Positions 29,070 through 37,330 of a stretch of 64,000 bases of DNA are shown piece after piece. The stretch covers positions 340,472 to 404,471 of the forward strand of contig NZ_BMDH01000002.1 in assembly GCF_014635685.1 (NCBI RefSeq), given 5' to 3'. The notes under the pieces were generated by a model. That model worked only from the letters and a program-made list of their open reading frames with translations, did not search any database and had not been told where the DNA came from. The stretch is from Galliscardovia ingluviei. Lineage in GTDB: Bacteria > Actinomycetota > Actinomycetes > Actinomycetales > Bifidobacteriaceae. Position numbers and translations under genes: made by a program. Within the stretch, counting starts at the first letter, position 1; each line of letters starts with the position of its first letter.

Positions 29070-29638
29070 TGGATTCTACAAACGTTTACGGCGTTGTAGT
29101 TGAGCAACCGCCACTGTTAGAGCCTAAATATTACATTGATACAAACTGTTTAATTACGCCAAATAAAGACTATTACAATCCAGCATTTTCAATGTCAGAA
29201 ACATTCTGGAAGACACTGAAAGAACTCATTGAAAGCAGCACCGTCGGAATAATTAATCAAGTTTATGACGAGGCAATAAATACCCACTCAGCAGAGTTAC
29301 ATAATTGGTTGGAAAGCATACAAAACTGCGTTATTCACCCGACTCAACGCCCAGCTATCATTAACAATTACAGAAAAGTATTAAGTTTCATACGTTCGAG
29401 TGAATCTGGTTACCAAAATTCCGCTTGGCACGACTGGGTTAGGACCGATAGAGATATTGCTGATCCTTGGCTTATCGCCTCCGCAATGACCTCTCATGCA
29501 GAGTTGATTACATTTGAGCAAAAACAAAATGAGCAAGATCAGCCATGGAAGCATCTTAAGATTCCAACAGTTGCACAGCATTATGGCATCCACTGCGTTA
29601 CTTTATTCGAATTCATGCGAAAAACTCAGCAATTCTAA
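29069..29638 (+). CDS. DUF4411 family PIN-like protein, likely toxin of the pair
   Basis: The 189-residue product starts with a PIN-type acidic motif, KYYIDTNCLI near residue 23. It continues with a conserved glutamate in NQVYDEAIN and a C-terminal DRDIADPWLIASAM carrying further acidic residues, then ITFEQKQ. This is the DUF4411 pattern of PIN-like putative RNases. It is preceded by GGAGGG and overlaps the ImmA/IrrE gene. HTH-ImmA plus DUF4411 pairs are a recurrent toxin-antitoxin-like arrangement, though the RNA target is unknown. Both genes look intact. Confidence 0.85.
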   Translation: MDSTNVYGVVVEQPPLLEPKYYIDTNCLITPNKDYYNPAFSMSETFWKTLKELIESSTVGIINQVYDEAINTHSAELHNWLESIQNCVIHPTQRPAIINNYRKVLSFIRSSESGYQNSAWHDWVRTDRDIADPWLIASAMTSHAELITFEQKQNEQDQPWKHLKIPTVAQHYGIHCVTLFEFMRKTQQF

Positions 29639-29723
29639 AAACAGCTTGACGAATATTCTTTTCAGTAATTCATGATTAGAATAAGTATATCTGATACCCC
29701 CATCCACCCTTAAACGGAAAATA

Positions 29724-30974
29724 ATGATGCTACGATCTTATGAAAAAGAAGCTGCAAAAGCTATATTAAATTCTCCTATTGCGACACTACATAAAACTGA
29801 GATAGAGCATCCCAAGTGGTATCACTTCTTTACAACAGCAGCAGCACTGACTTGGGCAGATAGCTATGATTCTGAAAAATATAAAATTGCAAAGAACGCA
29901 CATCCAATAATCTCTAAAATTCCACCCACGGCGCATAGAGTATTTTATGCACTACTCACACTCACTACCGCAGTGCTAATCTTAGCAGTACCTATTTTGA
30001 GCGTTATTTCTGTTTTTTGTCTTTCCCTAGATTTGCTTGTAATACTCGTACTGCTTCCCCTGATCGCTTTGCTTTACAGCGATGCCCCAGAGAACACAGC
30101 TGAAGCTATTATACTGAAAATAATAAATAAAATCGTAGTTGTCATACTACAATTTTCCCGAATTTTAGTTTTTCAATTTTTTGCGTTATATATCATAATG
30201 TACGCAATCTTAAATGAAAGAGTACTTGATCCAATATCTATAGTTTTCATGGTTCTACTTTTAGGCATTGGTTCTATCATCTTTAACAAAATTCTTTCTA
30301 TAAATCCACTAACCATAGGAGTAACCAGTAAAAGATTCTTCGTATTTTTTAAGGTAATTAATCCTGCGTTCCTTTCAATAGTTCTCTTCCTTTTAGCAAT
30401 ATATACACAGGTAAACGAAAACATACTTACCATGAGAATTGTCAATACAGCAGTTCTTGTAATTCTTGGGGCGATTATTGCTATTCCCCTTACTCAATAT
30501 AGACATGTAGAAAAATCAATATTAACATTGATACGAACAATTCATAGCAGTCAAATTAATCTTCAAACAATACAGCACATTAACCATGATCCATTAGTTG
30601 ATAGCGCACTCTCACTCGATAATTTATTTGCAGAAAAAGTATTTGGAGCAAGTGTGCCCAATACTGGAATGTTTTTATTAGAGACTCGAATTAATATACT
30701 CCTGTATTTTGATAGTATCGCGCACGCTCAGCGAATGAATCAAATACACTATCGTGAAACAGCCAATAATAATTCAAACCTTAATATTCATTGCAAAATC
30801 CTAGAGGATTATATTACGCTACTGATAGCAAGGTACGTCAAAAATGACAAGTATCAAAAGTTATTAATGAAACAAACCCAACGAGCTTATATAAAATTGC
30901 AGAGTGTTCCTGTAGAACAACAGATTAAGGATCTCAACTCTTTCCTATACAACATTGCCAAATATTTGCAATAA
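29724..30974 (+). CDS. Polytopic membrane protein with large cytosolic tail, unknown
   Basis: The 416-residue product has a soluble N-terminus of about 70 residues and six to seven membrane helices (two near 74-118, two near 135-190, two near 212-255). The C-terminus is an alpha-helical soluble region of about 155 residues, rich in Gln, Asn and Lys. No family was recognised. Two ATG codons are adjacent (29724 and 29727), and only a weak GGAAAA precedes them. The base composition matches the island. It lies 85 bp after the DUF4411 gene and may be part of the same cargo. Confidence 0.6.
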   Translation: MMLRSYEKEAAKAILNSPIATLHKTEIEHPKWYHFFTTAAALTWADSYDSEKYKIAKNAHPIISKIPPTAHRVFYALLTLTTAVLILAVPILSVISVFCLSLDLLVILVLLPLIALLYSDAPENTAEAIILKIINKIVVVILQFSRILVFQFFALYIIMYAILNERVLDPISIVFMVLLLGIGSIIFNKILSINPLTIGVTSKRFFVFFKVINPAFLSIVLFLLAIYTQVNENILTMRIVNTAVLVILGAIIAIPLTQYRHVEKSILTLIRTIHSSQINLQTIQHINHDPLVDSALSLDNLFAEKVFGASVPNTGMFLLETRINILLYFDSIAHAQRMNQIHYRETANNNSNLNIHCKILEDYITLLIARYVKNDKYQKLLMKQTQRAYIKLQSVPVEQQIKDLNSFLYNIAKYLQ

Positions 30975-31135
30975 TCCCCCTGTATGTATTGCTTACTCAC
31001 CATCAAGCAATTTATACGCCATGGATACCAAATAGCCTATGCCACGCATACTCTAGTACAATGGATTCGAAGTCAAGCTCATTCAAAAATATAAAGCCAA
31101 AATCATCAGAATAGATAGGAAGAAATCTTCCAAAT

Positions 31136-32218
31136 ATGGATCTCATCACTCAGTCCTCATACCTAGCTATCACCACAATTGTCGCGGTAAAAATATCACT
31201 CAAACAAGTACTTATTACCTATTTGCCATTTTGGATTTGTGTCACTGGCGTAATCTCAATATGGGGAATTTATCGGCTTCTCGAAAAGGAAAATTCCTCA
31301 TCTTTACAATATGGATTTAATACCTACATGACACTTGTTGAGGTATCTTCGCATTTTTGGGAGCCGAAACGAGTAACACGCTTTTTCTCATACGCAATTT
31401 TCCCACCTGCTCTTATTTTCTTCCTTCAAGCGGCTATACTCTCAAGAGAGTCTACCTCTACTGCAGTAATCTTCTGGACTTTGCCCTGCACTGCATTCCT
31501 CTACTATTTTCCTACACAACTTATTGCCTGTATTCACGAATACTCTTTTTCAAGAAAACTCTACCGCCTTGGACTTACTGTCCTATTCCCTCTTCTTGCT
31601 CTACTGATTGCCTATATTTCATCGATTGTAGATTTTTCAGACTTTGCTCCTAGCTTTACGGGCACTGTTGACGGCTTATGGGGAATTCTATTAGGCGCAT
31701 TAATTGTTCGGTTTTATATACAGACAGTTGCAATAAAATCTTCTGATTCTAATAAGCAAACACACATTCTTCCTCCTATCGAACAAGAACGGTTTGTGCA
31801 ACGTATCCTGAAAAGCAAACGCTATATTGATACAAAATTTGGACCACTTATTAGCGAGATGTGCGAAAAATATTATGTCAACCCATATATCTTTCAAGCA
31901 ATACTCATTTTTGAAAACTTGAATAGACCCGTTCTAATTCGGAAGCTTGAAAATATTTTAGTACGATTAACTTCTCAGCAAATGACTGTTGGAATTGCGC
32001 AAGTTATGTCCTGCACCCCGCTAACAGATTCACAAAGCATCATTCGTGCAGCACAAATACTCAAGGCGACTGCAGGAAAACAAAGCGAAAACGAGATAAA
32101 AGCAATCGCATATCACTATAATCAGTCTAACGAGTACAGCAACACTATATTTGCAATTACAAGCATACTACTTGAATATGGAGATCATATTAATATCGGA
32201 ATACACGCTGATGAGTAA
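31136..32218 (+). CDS. Membrane protein with C-terminal lytic-transglycosylase-like domain
   Basis: The 360-residue product has about five to six membrane helices between residues 8 and 200. Its C-terminal region (about 225-350) resembles a goose-lysozyme/Slt fold. ILIFENLNR places a glutamate at about 260 where such enzymes carry the catalytic acid. This is followed by TVGIAQV (285-290), LTDSQSI and AIAYHYN (near 326), matching the E, GIMQV and A..YN landmarks. If active it would cut peptidoglycan, but the predicted topology would need to put this domain outside. No ribosome site of normal spacing was seen. It follows the unknown membrane protein by 161 bp. Confidence 0.6.
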   Translation: MDLITQSSYLAITTIVAVKISLKQVLITYLPFWICVTGVISIWGIYRLLEKENSSSLQYGFNTYMTLVEVSSHFWEPKRVTRFFSYAIFPPALIFFLQAAILSRESTSTAVIFWTLPCTAFLYYFPTQLIACIHEYSFSRKLYRLGLTVLFPLLALLIAYISSIVDFSDFAPSFTGTVDGLWGILLGALIVRFYIQTVAIKSSDSNKQTHILPPIEQERFVQRILKSKRYIDTKFGPLISEMCEKYYVNPYIFQAILIFENLNRPVLIRKLENILVRLTSQQMTVGIAQVMSCTPLTDSQSIIRAAQILKATAGKQSENEIKAIAYHYNQSNEYSNTIFAITSILLEYGDHINIGIHADE

Positions 32219-32264
32219 GCATACGTCGGTAAGTAAGCATGGAATCCAGACATTAATAAACCCA

Positions 32265-32879
32265 TTATTTTCCGTGAAACTGTTTAGGCCTGATTGGTTC
32301 AGCATATTCTGCAGGAAGAGGAATGTTATACAACACGAGCGTATCCTGTAAAACCCTATCTAGCTGACCATTGCCCCTTCGAATCCAATTATTACCTCTC
32401 GCATCAGTAAAAGTAATCTCAAGTGAGGTACGCACATGCATACCACCGCCATCAGTACCTATAACTTGTCCCCATAGCCCCGGTGGCAACGTTGCAAACA
32501 AAGTACGTCTCGAATAATACTCTCCCTTAAAATTTCCCCTCATTTCGCCATAAATTGGCGGACCAGCACCCACTAACCCAACTTCAGAAATAATCACATT
32601 ATAAATTGGTAAACCGCTATTATTACTAACAATAAATCCCCGTGGAATGCTGTACTGATCTGCATGCTTAATACCATCAAAAGCAGCATCTTCCTCAAAC
32701 CAAACTGCAATTTGCTCTGCTTGACTACGTAGTTCTTGATCTTTTACACGTTGCAACTCAATATCAAACTGCTTTTTATTTTGCGCATTGCTCCATAGAG
32801 CAGAGATCAACGTGCCAAGAGTAAATAGACTTATTGTTGCCTGAATAATAAGGTTCAGTATTTCAATATCCAGCTCCAT
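32265..32879 (-). CDS. Membrane-anchored hypothetical protein
   Basis: The 204-residue product has one N-terminal membrane helix (about residues 6-30, LIIQATISLFTLGTLISALW), then a short coiled coil (KKQFDIELQRVKDQELRSQ). A soluble beta-rich domain follows, with WFEEDA, RGFIVSNNSGLPIYNV and a late LEITFTDARGNNWIRR. This layout occurs in hypothetical proteins of actinobacteria and firmicutes, and I know no function for it. GGGGAG lies eight bases before ATG 32879. It converges with the transglycosylase-like gene and is the last gene of the island. Confidence 0.65.
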   Translation of the reverse strand: MELDIEILNLIIQATISLFTLGTLISALWSNAQNKKQFDIELQRVKDQELRSQAEQIAVWFEEDAAFDGIKHADQYSIPRGFIVSNNSGLPIYNVIISEVGLVGAGPPIYGEMRGNFKGEYYSRRTLFATLPPGLWGQVIGTDGGGMHVRTSLEITFTDARGNNWIRRGNGQLDRVLQDTLVLYNIPLPAEYAEPIRPKQFHGK

Positions 32880-33414
32880 CTCAACTTCTCCCCTCTAGAA
32901 TTACTAATTTCTCTCCAAATCGCCCTTATGAACAATCTTAAACAACTGATTTCCCTACTATGACCAGACCTTCCTACAACTATTCGCCTTTGAACATTCA
33001 CTCGTATAGCCACGATTCTTATTGCTCGTAATGTTAGTATATTTCGCTAACAATTGTCAAGTTCGTTTTAGTATTAGATTATTAGTTGACGTCTAATAAA
33101 AAAGCTGGATAGCGAACTATCCAGCAAAAACTTAATCACATACAAAAACATTTCAATTCACGCTATGCTTCATAGCGACAAAGTACATGTAAAAATGCAC
33201 TCTCGGCAAGTGCCTAGAAAACCGCTTGCCATAACTTTTCACAGAAACAACCAGATCCATTCCCCCAAACACAGCGAATAGCACCAAAGCCGCATCTGAC
33301 AGTTCTCAGACTACCAAAAAGCTTGCATATTAGCCACTTAAGATAGGAAATGCCGTCTGATTCGCGCACAAGCTATTCAGTGAGGTCGCATCGCAATAGC
33401 ATGATCCCACATAG
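32880..33414. other. Gene-free region at the right island border
   Basis: More than 500 bases with no coding signal apart from a terminator-like hairpin (listed separately). It could hold an attachment site, but I found no repeat of the tRNA-Glu end. Confidence 0.4.
33099..33130. terminator. Bidirectional rho-independent terminator
   Basis: GCTGGATAG-CGAA-CTATCCAGC with A-runs on the left and A5 on the right, so each strand gives a stem followed by T residues. Confidence 0.75.
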
Positions 33415-33443
33415 CAAAAAATCCAGTGCATTAGCACTGGATT
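33415..33443 (-). terminator. Terminator of tRNA-Glu
   Basis: ATCCAGTGC and GCACTGGAT form a perfect stem with a four-base loop. On the minus strand it is followed by a T-run, immediately 3' of tRNA-Glu. Confidence 0.85.
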
Positions 33444-33449
33444 AACTCG

Positions 33450-33521
33450 TACCCCCGGAGAGAGTCGAACTCTCGTTGTCAGATTGAAAGTCTGATGTCC
33501 TAACCGTTAGACGACGGGGGC
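33450..33521 (-). tRNA. tRNA-Glu (anticodon TTC)
   Basis: On the minus strand a full cloverleaf can be drawn: acceptor GCCCCCG/CGGGGGT, D-arm GTCTAACGGTTAGGAC, anticodon arm with loop CTTTCAA giving TTC, and T-arm GAGAG-TTCGACT-CTCTC. CCA is not encoded. A rho-independent terminator follows directly. Confidence 0.95.
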
Positions 33522-33618
33522 GACAACTCGATTAAAGATACACGGTCAAGCGCATCTTGGCAAGCTGGCTAGCTCTTCGGCGTGTCTTGTTGAAAAATCT
33601 GGATTCCTAATTACAAAT

Positions 33619-34686
33619 TCACACCGCACGATAGGTAAAATCATGGATAGTTCGCCCAGCCTGCAACCCTTTCTTCTCGAAATTCGTCAGCACACGCCCA
33701 GCAAAACGTTCAGATTCGAGAAAATCAGCATGTGGCAACTGCGCCGCATCCTCTGCGTTCCCCTTACCAACATGCTCAGTTGGCAAACTCACTTGCACAC
33801 TACCCTCGTTCATGAAATCTTGGCGCACATCCATTACTTCATGCACATGCAACGCATAGTCGTCAATATCCGTCGCAATGCGCCAGACCCCAGCATCTGC
33901 AGCATCTACACTATCTACACGTTCACCATGTTCAGCAAGCGTCTGAGCAAGCACGCGATGTACTTGCTGTGCCAAACTATCCTGCACTAAACGTCGCTTA
34001 TGATGACGCATCTTAGGCCACGGATCAGGGAAATACGTCCATACTTCGCTTACTATCCCATCAGCCATATGCTCAAACAGTTCAGGAGCATTAACCTGTG
34101 CAACTTTCACGTTATTCAGCCCCTGTTTGCCAGCCAAAAGCATCGTATGTGCCACACCTGGTTGATACACTTCGACCGCAATAAAGTTCACATAAGGATT
34201 TGCTGCAGCCGCAGCAACCACATTTTCACCCTGCCCAGAACCAATCTCCACAATCACTGGATTGTCATTACCAAACTGCTGGCGCAACCACGCCTTATCA
34301 ATGCGCACATCAGTAGCCACCGAAAGCTCGTGCTCACCCTGAATATCAAGCAAATACTGGTCAGCATACGCATCCCAAGCATGCTGTAAACGCTTATCTA
34401 AGCGCGAAGTTCTGCGCACAAATGACATGAGAGGGCGAAAATGTTTCTGCACCTCTCGTTCTTGGTTTTGCTCTTCTTGCGCTCTCTGCTTTTCTTGCTC
34501 TCTCAACTCTGCTTGCCTCTTCAACTCTCCTCGCTCCTCAACTCGCTCAGCAGTCTGCTCAACACTTTCCTCATTGACACCATATTCATTCATATTCTCT
34601 TTACCACCCATGCGCCCACTCATTTCTTCATCTTTCTGCCCGATCGCACTCTCATACTTTCTCGCAATATCACAAATATCATTCAT
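33619..34686 (-). CDS. trmB: tRNA (guanine-N7-)-methyltransferase
   Basis: Methylates G46 of tRNAs using S-adenosylmethionine. The 355-residue frame has the SAM-binding motif [11 protein letters not shown] near residue 147 and the TrmB signature [16 protein letters not shown] near 220. The C-terminal [14 protein letters not shown] is also family-typical. The first 90 residues are a Glu/Gln/Arg-rich, coiled-coil-like extension. The start is uncertain: ATG 34686 has no ribosome site, and other in-frame ATGs follow within 32 codons. The [13 protein letters not shown] segment near residue 92 marks where the conserved protein begins. Confidence 0.92.
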   Translation of the reverse strand: MNDICDIARKYESAIGQKDEEMSGRMGGKENMNEYGVNEESVEQTAERVEERGELKRQAELREQEKQRAQEEQNQEREVQKHFRPLMSFVRRTSRLDKRLQHAWDAYADQYLLDIQGEHELSVATDVRIDKAWLRQQFGNDNPVIVEIGSGQGENVVAAAAANPYVNFIAVEVYQPGVAHTMLLAGKQGLNNVKVAQVNAPELFEHMADGIVSEVWTYFPDPWPKMRHHKRRLVQDSLAQQVHRVLAQTLAEHGERVDSVDAADAGVWRIATDIDDYALHVHEVMDVRQDFMNEGSVQVSLPTEHVGKGNAEDAAQLPHADFLESERFAGRVLTNFEKKGLQAGRTIHDFTYRAV

Positions 34687-34699
34687 GAATTCGTCTGCA

Positions 34700-35225
34700 A
34701 GCGCACATTTACGCTACCTACAGCTTAGATTACCTGATACCGCAGAGCGCCAATAAGTTCCCCTACCCCAAAAAGCCGCTACTTTGAAATATCTGATGTT
34801 CCAAACCATACACTCTGCACTAACAACCACGAAAAAACCGCTACTTCGCAATATCAGATGTTTCAAGCTGTACAAGAAGCAGCTACTTCGTAATATCAGA
34901 TGTTCCAAACCATACAGAATGTAAGGTGCATGCTCCACAAAGTGGCTACTTTGCAATAACAACTATTAAAACGAGTACAGAAATGCAGGAGATAATACTT
35001 AAAAACCGCTATTTAGCAATAATAACTATTCAAACAGATTCATTTGAGCCACAAAAACGATATTTCCAAATAACCGCTATTCATATACAAGCAGTTTGGA
35101 CGCAGAACACACAAAACATATAAAACACGCAGAACAAGCAGAATACACAAAACCCGTTCCCCAATATCAAACATATAAACGAGGTGCAGCCACAACAAAT
35201 GGGACTGCACCTCAATATGTTATCT
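34700..35225. repeat. Degenerate 36-bp repeat array upstream of trmB
   Basis: At least five degenerate copies of a unit beginning CCGCTACTTTGNAATATCAG and ending GATGTTCCAAACCATAC start at 34776, 34838, 34880, 34942 and 35006, all in the same direction. The spacing is about 42 or 62-64 bp. Copies 4 and 5 drift to CAATAATAACTATTCAAAC. Related copies in the opposite direction lie at 52920-53095. The region has no gene. Confidence 0.7.
35181..35213 (-). terminator. Stem-loop after galE
   Basis: GAGGTGCAG at 35181-35189 pairs with CTGCACCTC at 35205-35213, just beyond the galE stop. The T-run is poor. Confidence 0.5.
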
Positions 35226-35227
35226 AC

Positions 35228-36238
35228 TTAGTCAACTTGCTTCCAAGTCTCCACATCAATATGATGTTCAGGATTTGCCTGCCATGCCTGCCATGCGGAC
35301 TTCACAATATCTTCCACGTTATAGCGTGCATGCCAGCCCATTTCCTCATTAATACGCTTTGGAGAGCCAATCAGATGAGGAGGGTCACCTGCGCGACGAG
35401 CCATTACAGCCTCAGTAAATGGCAAACCGGTGACCCTTTTCACTTCGTCAACAATCTGACGCACAGAAGTACCTTCACCAGTACCCACATTAAATACATC
35501 GTACTTGCGCTCATCACGATCCAAATATGACAATGCTGCAACGTGTGCATCTGCCAAATCAGAGACATGAATATAGTCGCGCACGCAGGTGCCGTCATCA
35601 GTTGGGTAATCGTCGCCAAAAATGGCTGGCGCCTTACCCTTCTTCAAGCGGTCAAACAACATTGGAATCAGGTTCAAAATAGCTGGATCCTCAAGCTCTA
35701 CAGGACCACAACCTGCCACATTGAAGTAACGCAAACCGCAGAAACGAATACCGTGCGCTTCTTCACAAGCACGAGCCATCCACTCGCCAAACAACTTGGT
35801 CTGCCCATATGGGTTAATTGGCAGCATTGGCACCACATCTTCTGGCACTACATCGACAGGTGGCACGCCATATGTTGCTGCAGAGGAGGAAAATACGAGC
35901 TTCTTAGCATTTGACTGGCTCATACCAGTAAGTACGTTCAGCATGCCGTTAATATTTTGCTGGTAGTACCAAAGTGGCTTTTCTACAGACTCGCCAACCT
36001 GCTTACGCGCTGCAAAGTGAATTACCGAGTCCACGTCCTCATCACGCATAATTTGTGCAAGACGCTCTCCAGCTCCAGGAGCCGCTACATCCATGCCATA
36101 CAGTCGTGAATCTCCAATTCGCGTTGGCTTACCGTAGCTCAAATCATCCACGACTACCACACGCTGACCTGCTTCATGCAATGCATGAACAACATGGGCT
36201 CCAATATAGCCACATCCACCCGTGACGAGAACAGTCAT
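35228..36238 (-). CDS. galE: UDP-glucose 4-epimerase
   Basis: Interconverts UDP-glucose and UDP-galactose (Leloir pathway, and sugar supply for exopolysaccharide). The 336-residue product begins VLVTGGCGYIGAHVV, the NAD-binding GxxGxxG motif. FSSSAATYG carries the catalytic Ser/Thr region, and Tyr-x3-Lys appears as YGQTK near 147. The length is normal for GalE. ATG 36238 follows GGGAGGA; a longer frame from TTG 36250 would overlap that ribosome site. It lies between the repeat array and the tRNA pair. Confidence 0.95.
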   Translation of the reverse strand: MTVLVTGGCGYIGAHVVHALHEAGQRVVVVDDLSYGKPTRIGDSRLYGMDVAAPGAGERLAQIMRDEDVDSVIHFAARKQVGESVEKPLWYYQQNINGMLNVLTGMSQSNAKKLVFSSSAATYGVPPVDVVPEDVVPMLPINPYGQTKLFGEWMARACEEAHGIRFCGLRYFNVAGCGPVELEDPAILNLIPMLFDRLKKGKAPAIFGDDYPTDDGTCVRDYIHVSDLADAHVAALSYLDRDERKYDVFNVGTGEGTSVRQIVDEVKRVTGLPFTEAVMARRAGDPPHLIGSPKRINEEMGWHARYNVEDIVKSAWQAWQANPEHHIDVETWKQVD

Positions 36239-36637
36239 AGTTCCTCCCAAAACAGTTTGAACGGTTTTACTCTACACACAGTAACTACATGCACATATCA
36301 GCTACCGCATGTGTAGTTTTCAAGCATCTACGCGTGTCTACGTTCAGATTCTATCAAGCTTTGTTAAGTTTTGCTATTTTGTGTAATATTTTGTCACTAT
36401 TGAGTATACATCATTGTTACTCATTTACATAATTTGATTTCAAAACTCACAGCTATCTCATACACACATCTTCCGTTCTATCCCAGAAGAGCGATTATAG
36501 TCGCCTTCAGTCCTTGATATTCTCTACAGCAAACATTGCAAAATAGCGCAACACGCCGAAAACCGTCAATAATTTGCCAGATACAAACTTTACGGTATAG
36601 TAATAACTCGTTGCGGTTCACTAAGAACCAAAGCAAC
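36239..36637. other. Gap between galE and tRNA-Asp
   Basis: About 400 bases with no coding signal. It should contain divergent promoters for galE and the tRNA operon, but I did not resolve them. Confidence 0.35.
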
Positions 36638-36711
36638 GGCTCCGTAGCTCAGTTGGTTAGAGCGCCGCCCTGTCACGGCGGAGGTCGCCGGTTCAAGTCC
36701 GGTCGGAGTCG
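36638..36711 (+). tRNA. tRNA-Asp (anticodon GTC)
   Basis: Acceptor GGCTCCG/CGGAGTC, D-arm AGCTCAGTTGGTTAGAGC, anticodon stem GCCGCCC/GGCGG with loop giving GTC, and T-arm GCCGG-TTCAAGT-CCGGT. CCA is not encoded. Confidence 0.95.
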
Positions 36712-36719
36712 CGGATAGC

Positions 36720-36743
36720 AACCCGGTTCGTCCGGGTTTTTTT
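36720..36743 (+). terminator. Terminator-like hairpin after tRNA-Asp
   Basis: AACCCGG-TTCGT-CCGGGTT followed by a run of T residues, a classic rho-independent form. Confidence 0.85.
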
Positions 36744-36756
36744 AACTATTCACTTT

Positions 36757-36832
36757 GGCTCTGTAGCTCAGTTGGTAGAGCGAACGACTGAAAATCGTTA
36801 GGTCAGCGGATCGATGCCGCTCGGAGCCACCA
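36757..36832 (+). tRNA. tRNA-Phe (anticodon GAA), CCA encoded
   Basis: Acceptor GGCTCTG/CGGAGCC with ACCA encoded, D-arm AGCTCAGTTGGTAGAGC, and anticodon stem AACGA/TCGTT with loop CTGAAAA giving GAA. The T-arm is AGCGG-ATCGATG-CCGCT. The T-loop has A at position 54 where nearly all tRNAs have T. Confidence 0.93.
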
Positions 36833-36834
36833 TC

Positions 36835-36860
36835 ACCCTCAGGTTCGCCTGAGGGTTTTT
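36835..36860 (+). terminator. Terminator after tRNA-Phe
   Basis: ACCCTCAGG-TTCG-CCTGAGGGT followed by T5. Confidence 0.9.
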
Positions 36861-37330
36861 GCGTTCTCCACCACTTAGAGGCTCTTGTGATTTAGGATAA
36901 CTACGCGCGCATACACCACTTTGCATACTATGAACTAGTAACCGGTCACGTTAATACATTTTCGTACCTGGAAACCAACAACTGACCCACAACAAGCCTG
37001 GCACACAATGCAACTAGTCCCACATATACATCCCAACCCATATTTCTGCATATCCCAGACCAGTAACTAGTCCACATCTTACATTCTGTTATTTGCACAT
37101 TCGTAGTCAACAGCAGATAGAAATAGCCAACCGTACACATTCGCGGACAATAGTGTACATTCGTGTACAATGGTACACAAATAGTACTTATGACAAAGCA
37201 AGCGCGTTTTACTCACAATGGCGCTTCTAATATGAAGTACTCCAATAATCAGTTACTCATTCTGCTCACATGCTTAACTGCGTTTGTTCAGCATAGTTTC
37301 CCACTGTTGAACAATCTTCGGTAAGGTAAG
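36861..37330. other. Gap with TGTACATTCG repeats
   Basis: No gene is supported. Around 37092-37176 three related elements occur (GCACATTCGTAGTCAA, TACACATTCGCGGACAATA, TGTACATTCGTGTACAATG), ending with GGTACAC. These may be protein-binding sites. Confidence 0.4.

Noticed and set aside
33450-33521. tRNA-Glu as the island integration site
   Set aside because: No duplicated tRNA 3' end and no integrase gene were found at either island border.
34776-35035. CRISPR-like array
   Set aside because: Repeats are degenerate, spacing is irregular (42 or 62-64 bp), no cas genes are near, and related copies occur elsewhere in the opposite direction.
36946-37170. 74-codon minus-strand frame
   Set aside because: Covers the TGTACATTCG repeats and shows no protein-like pattern.
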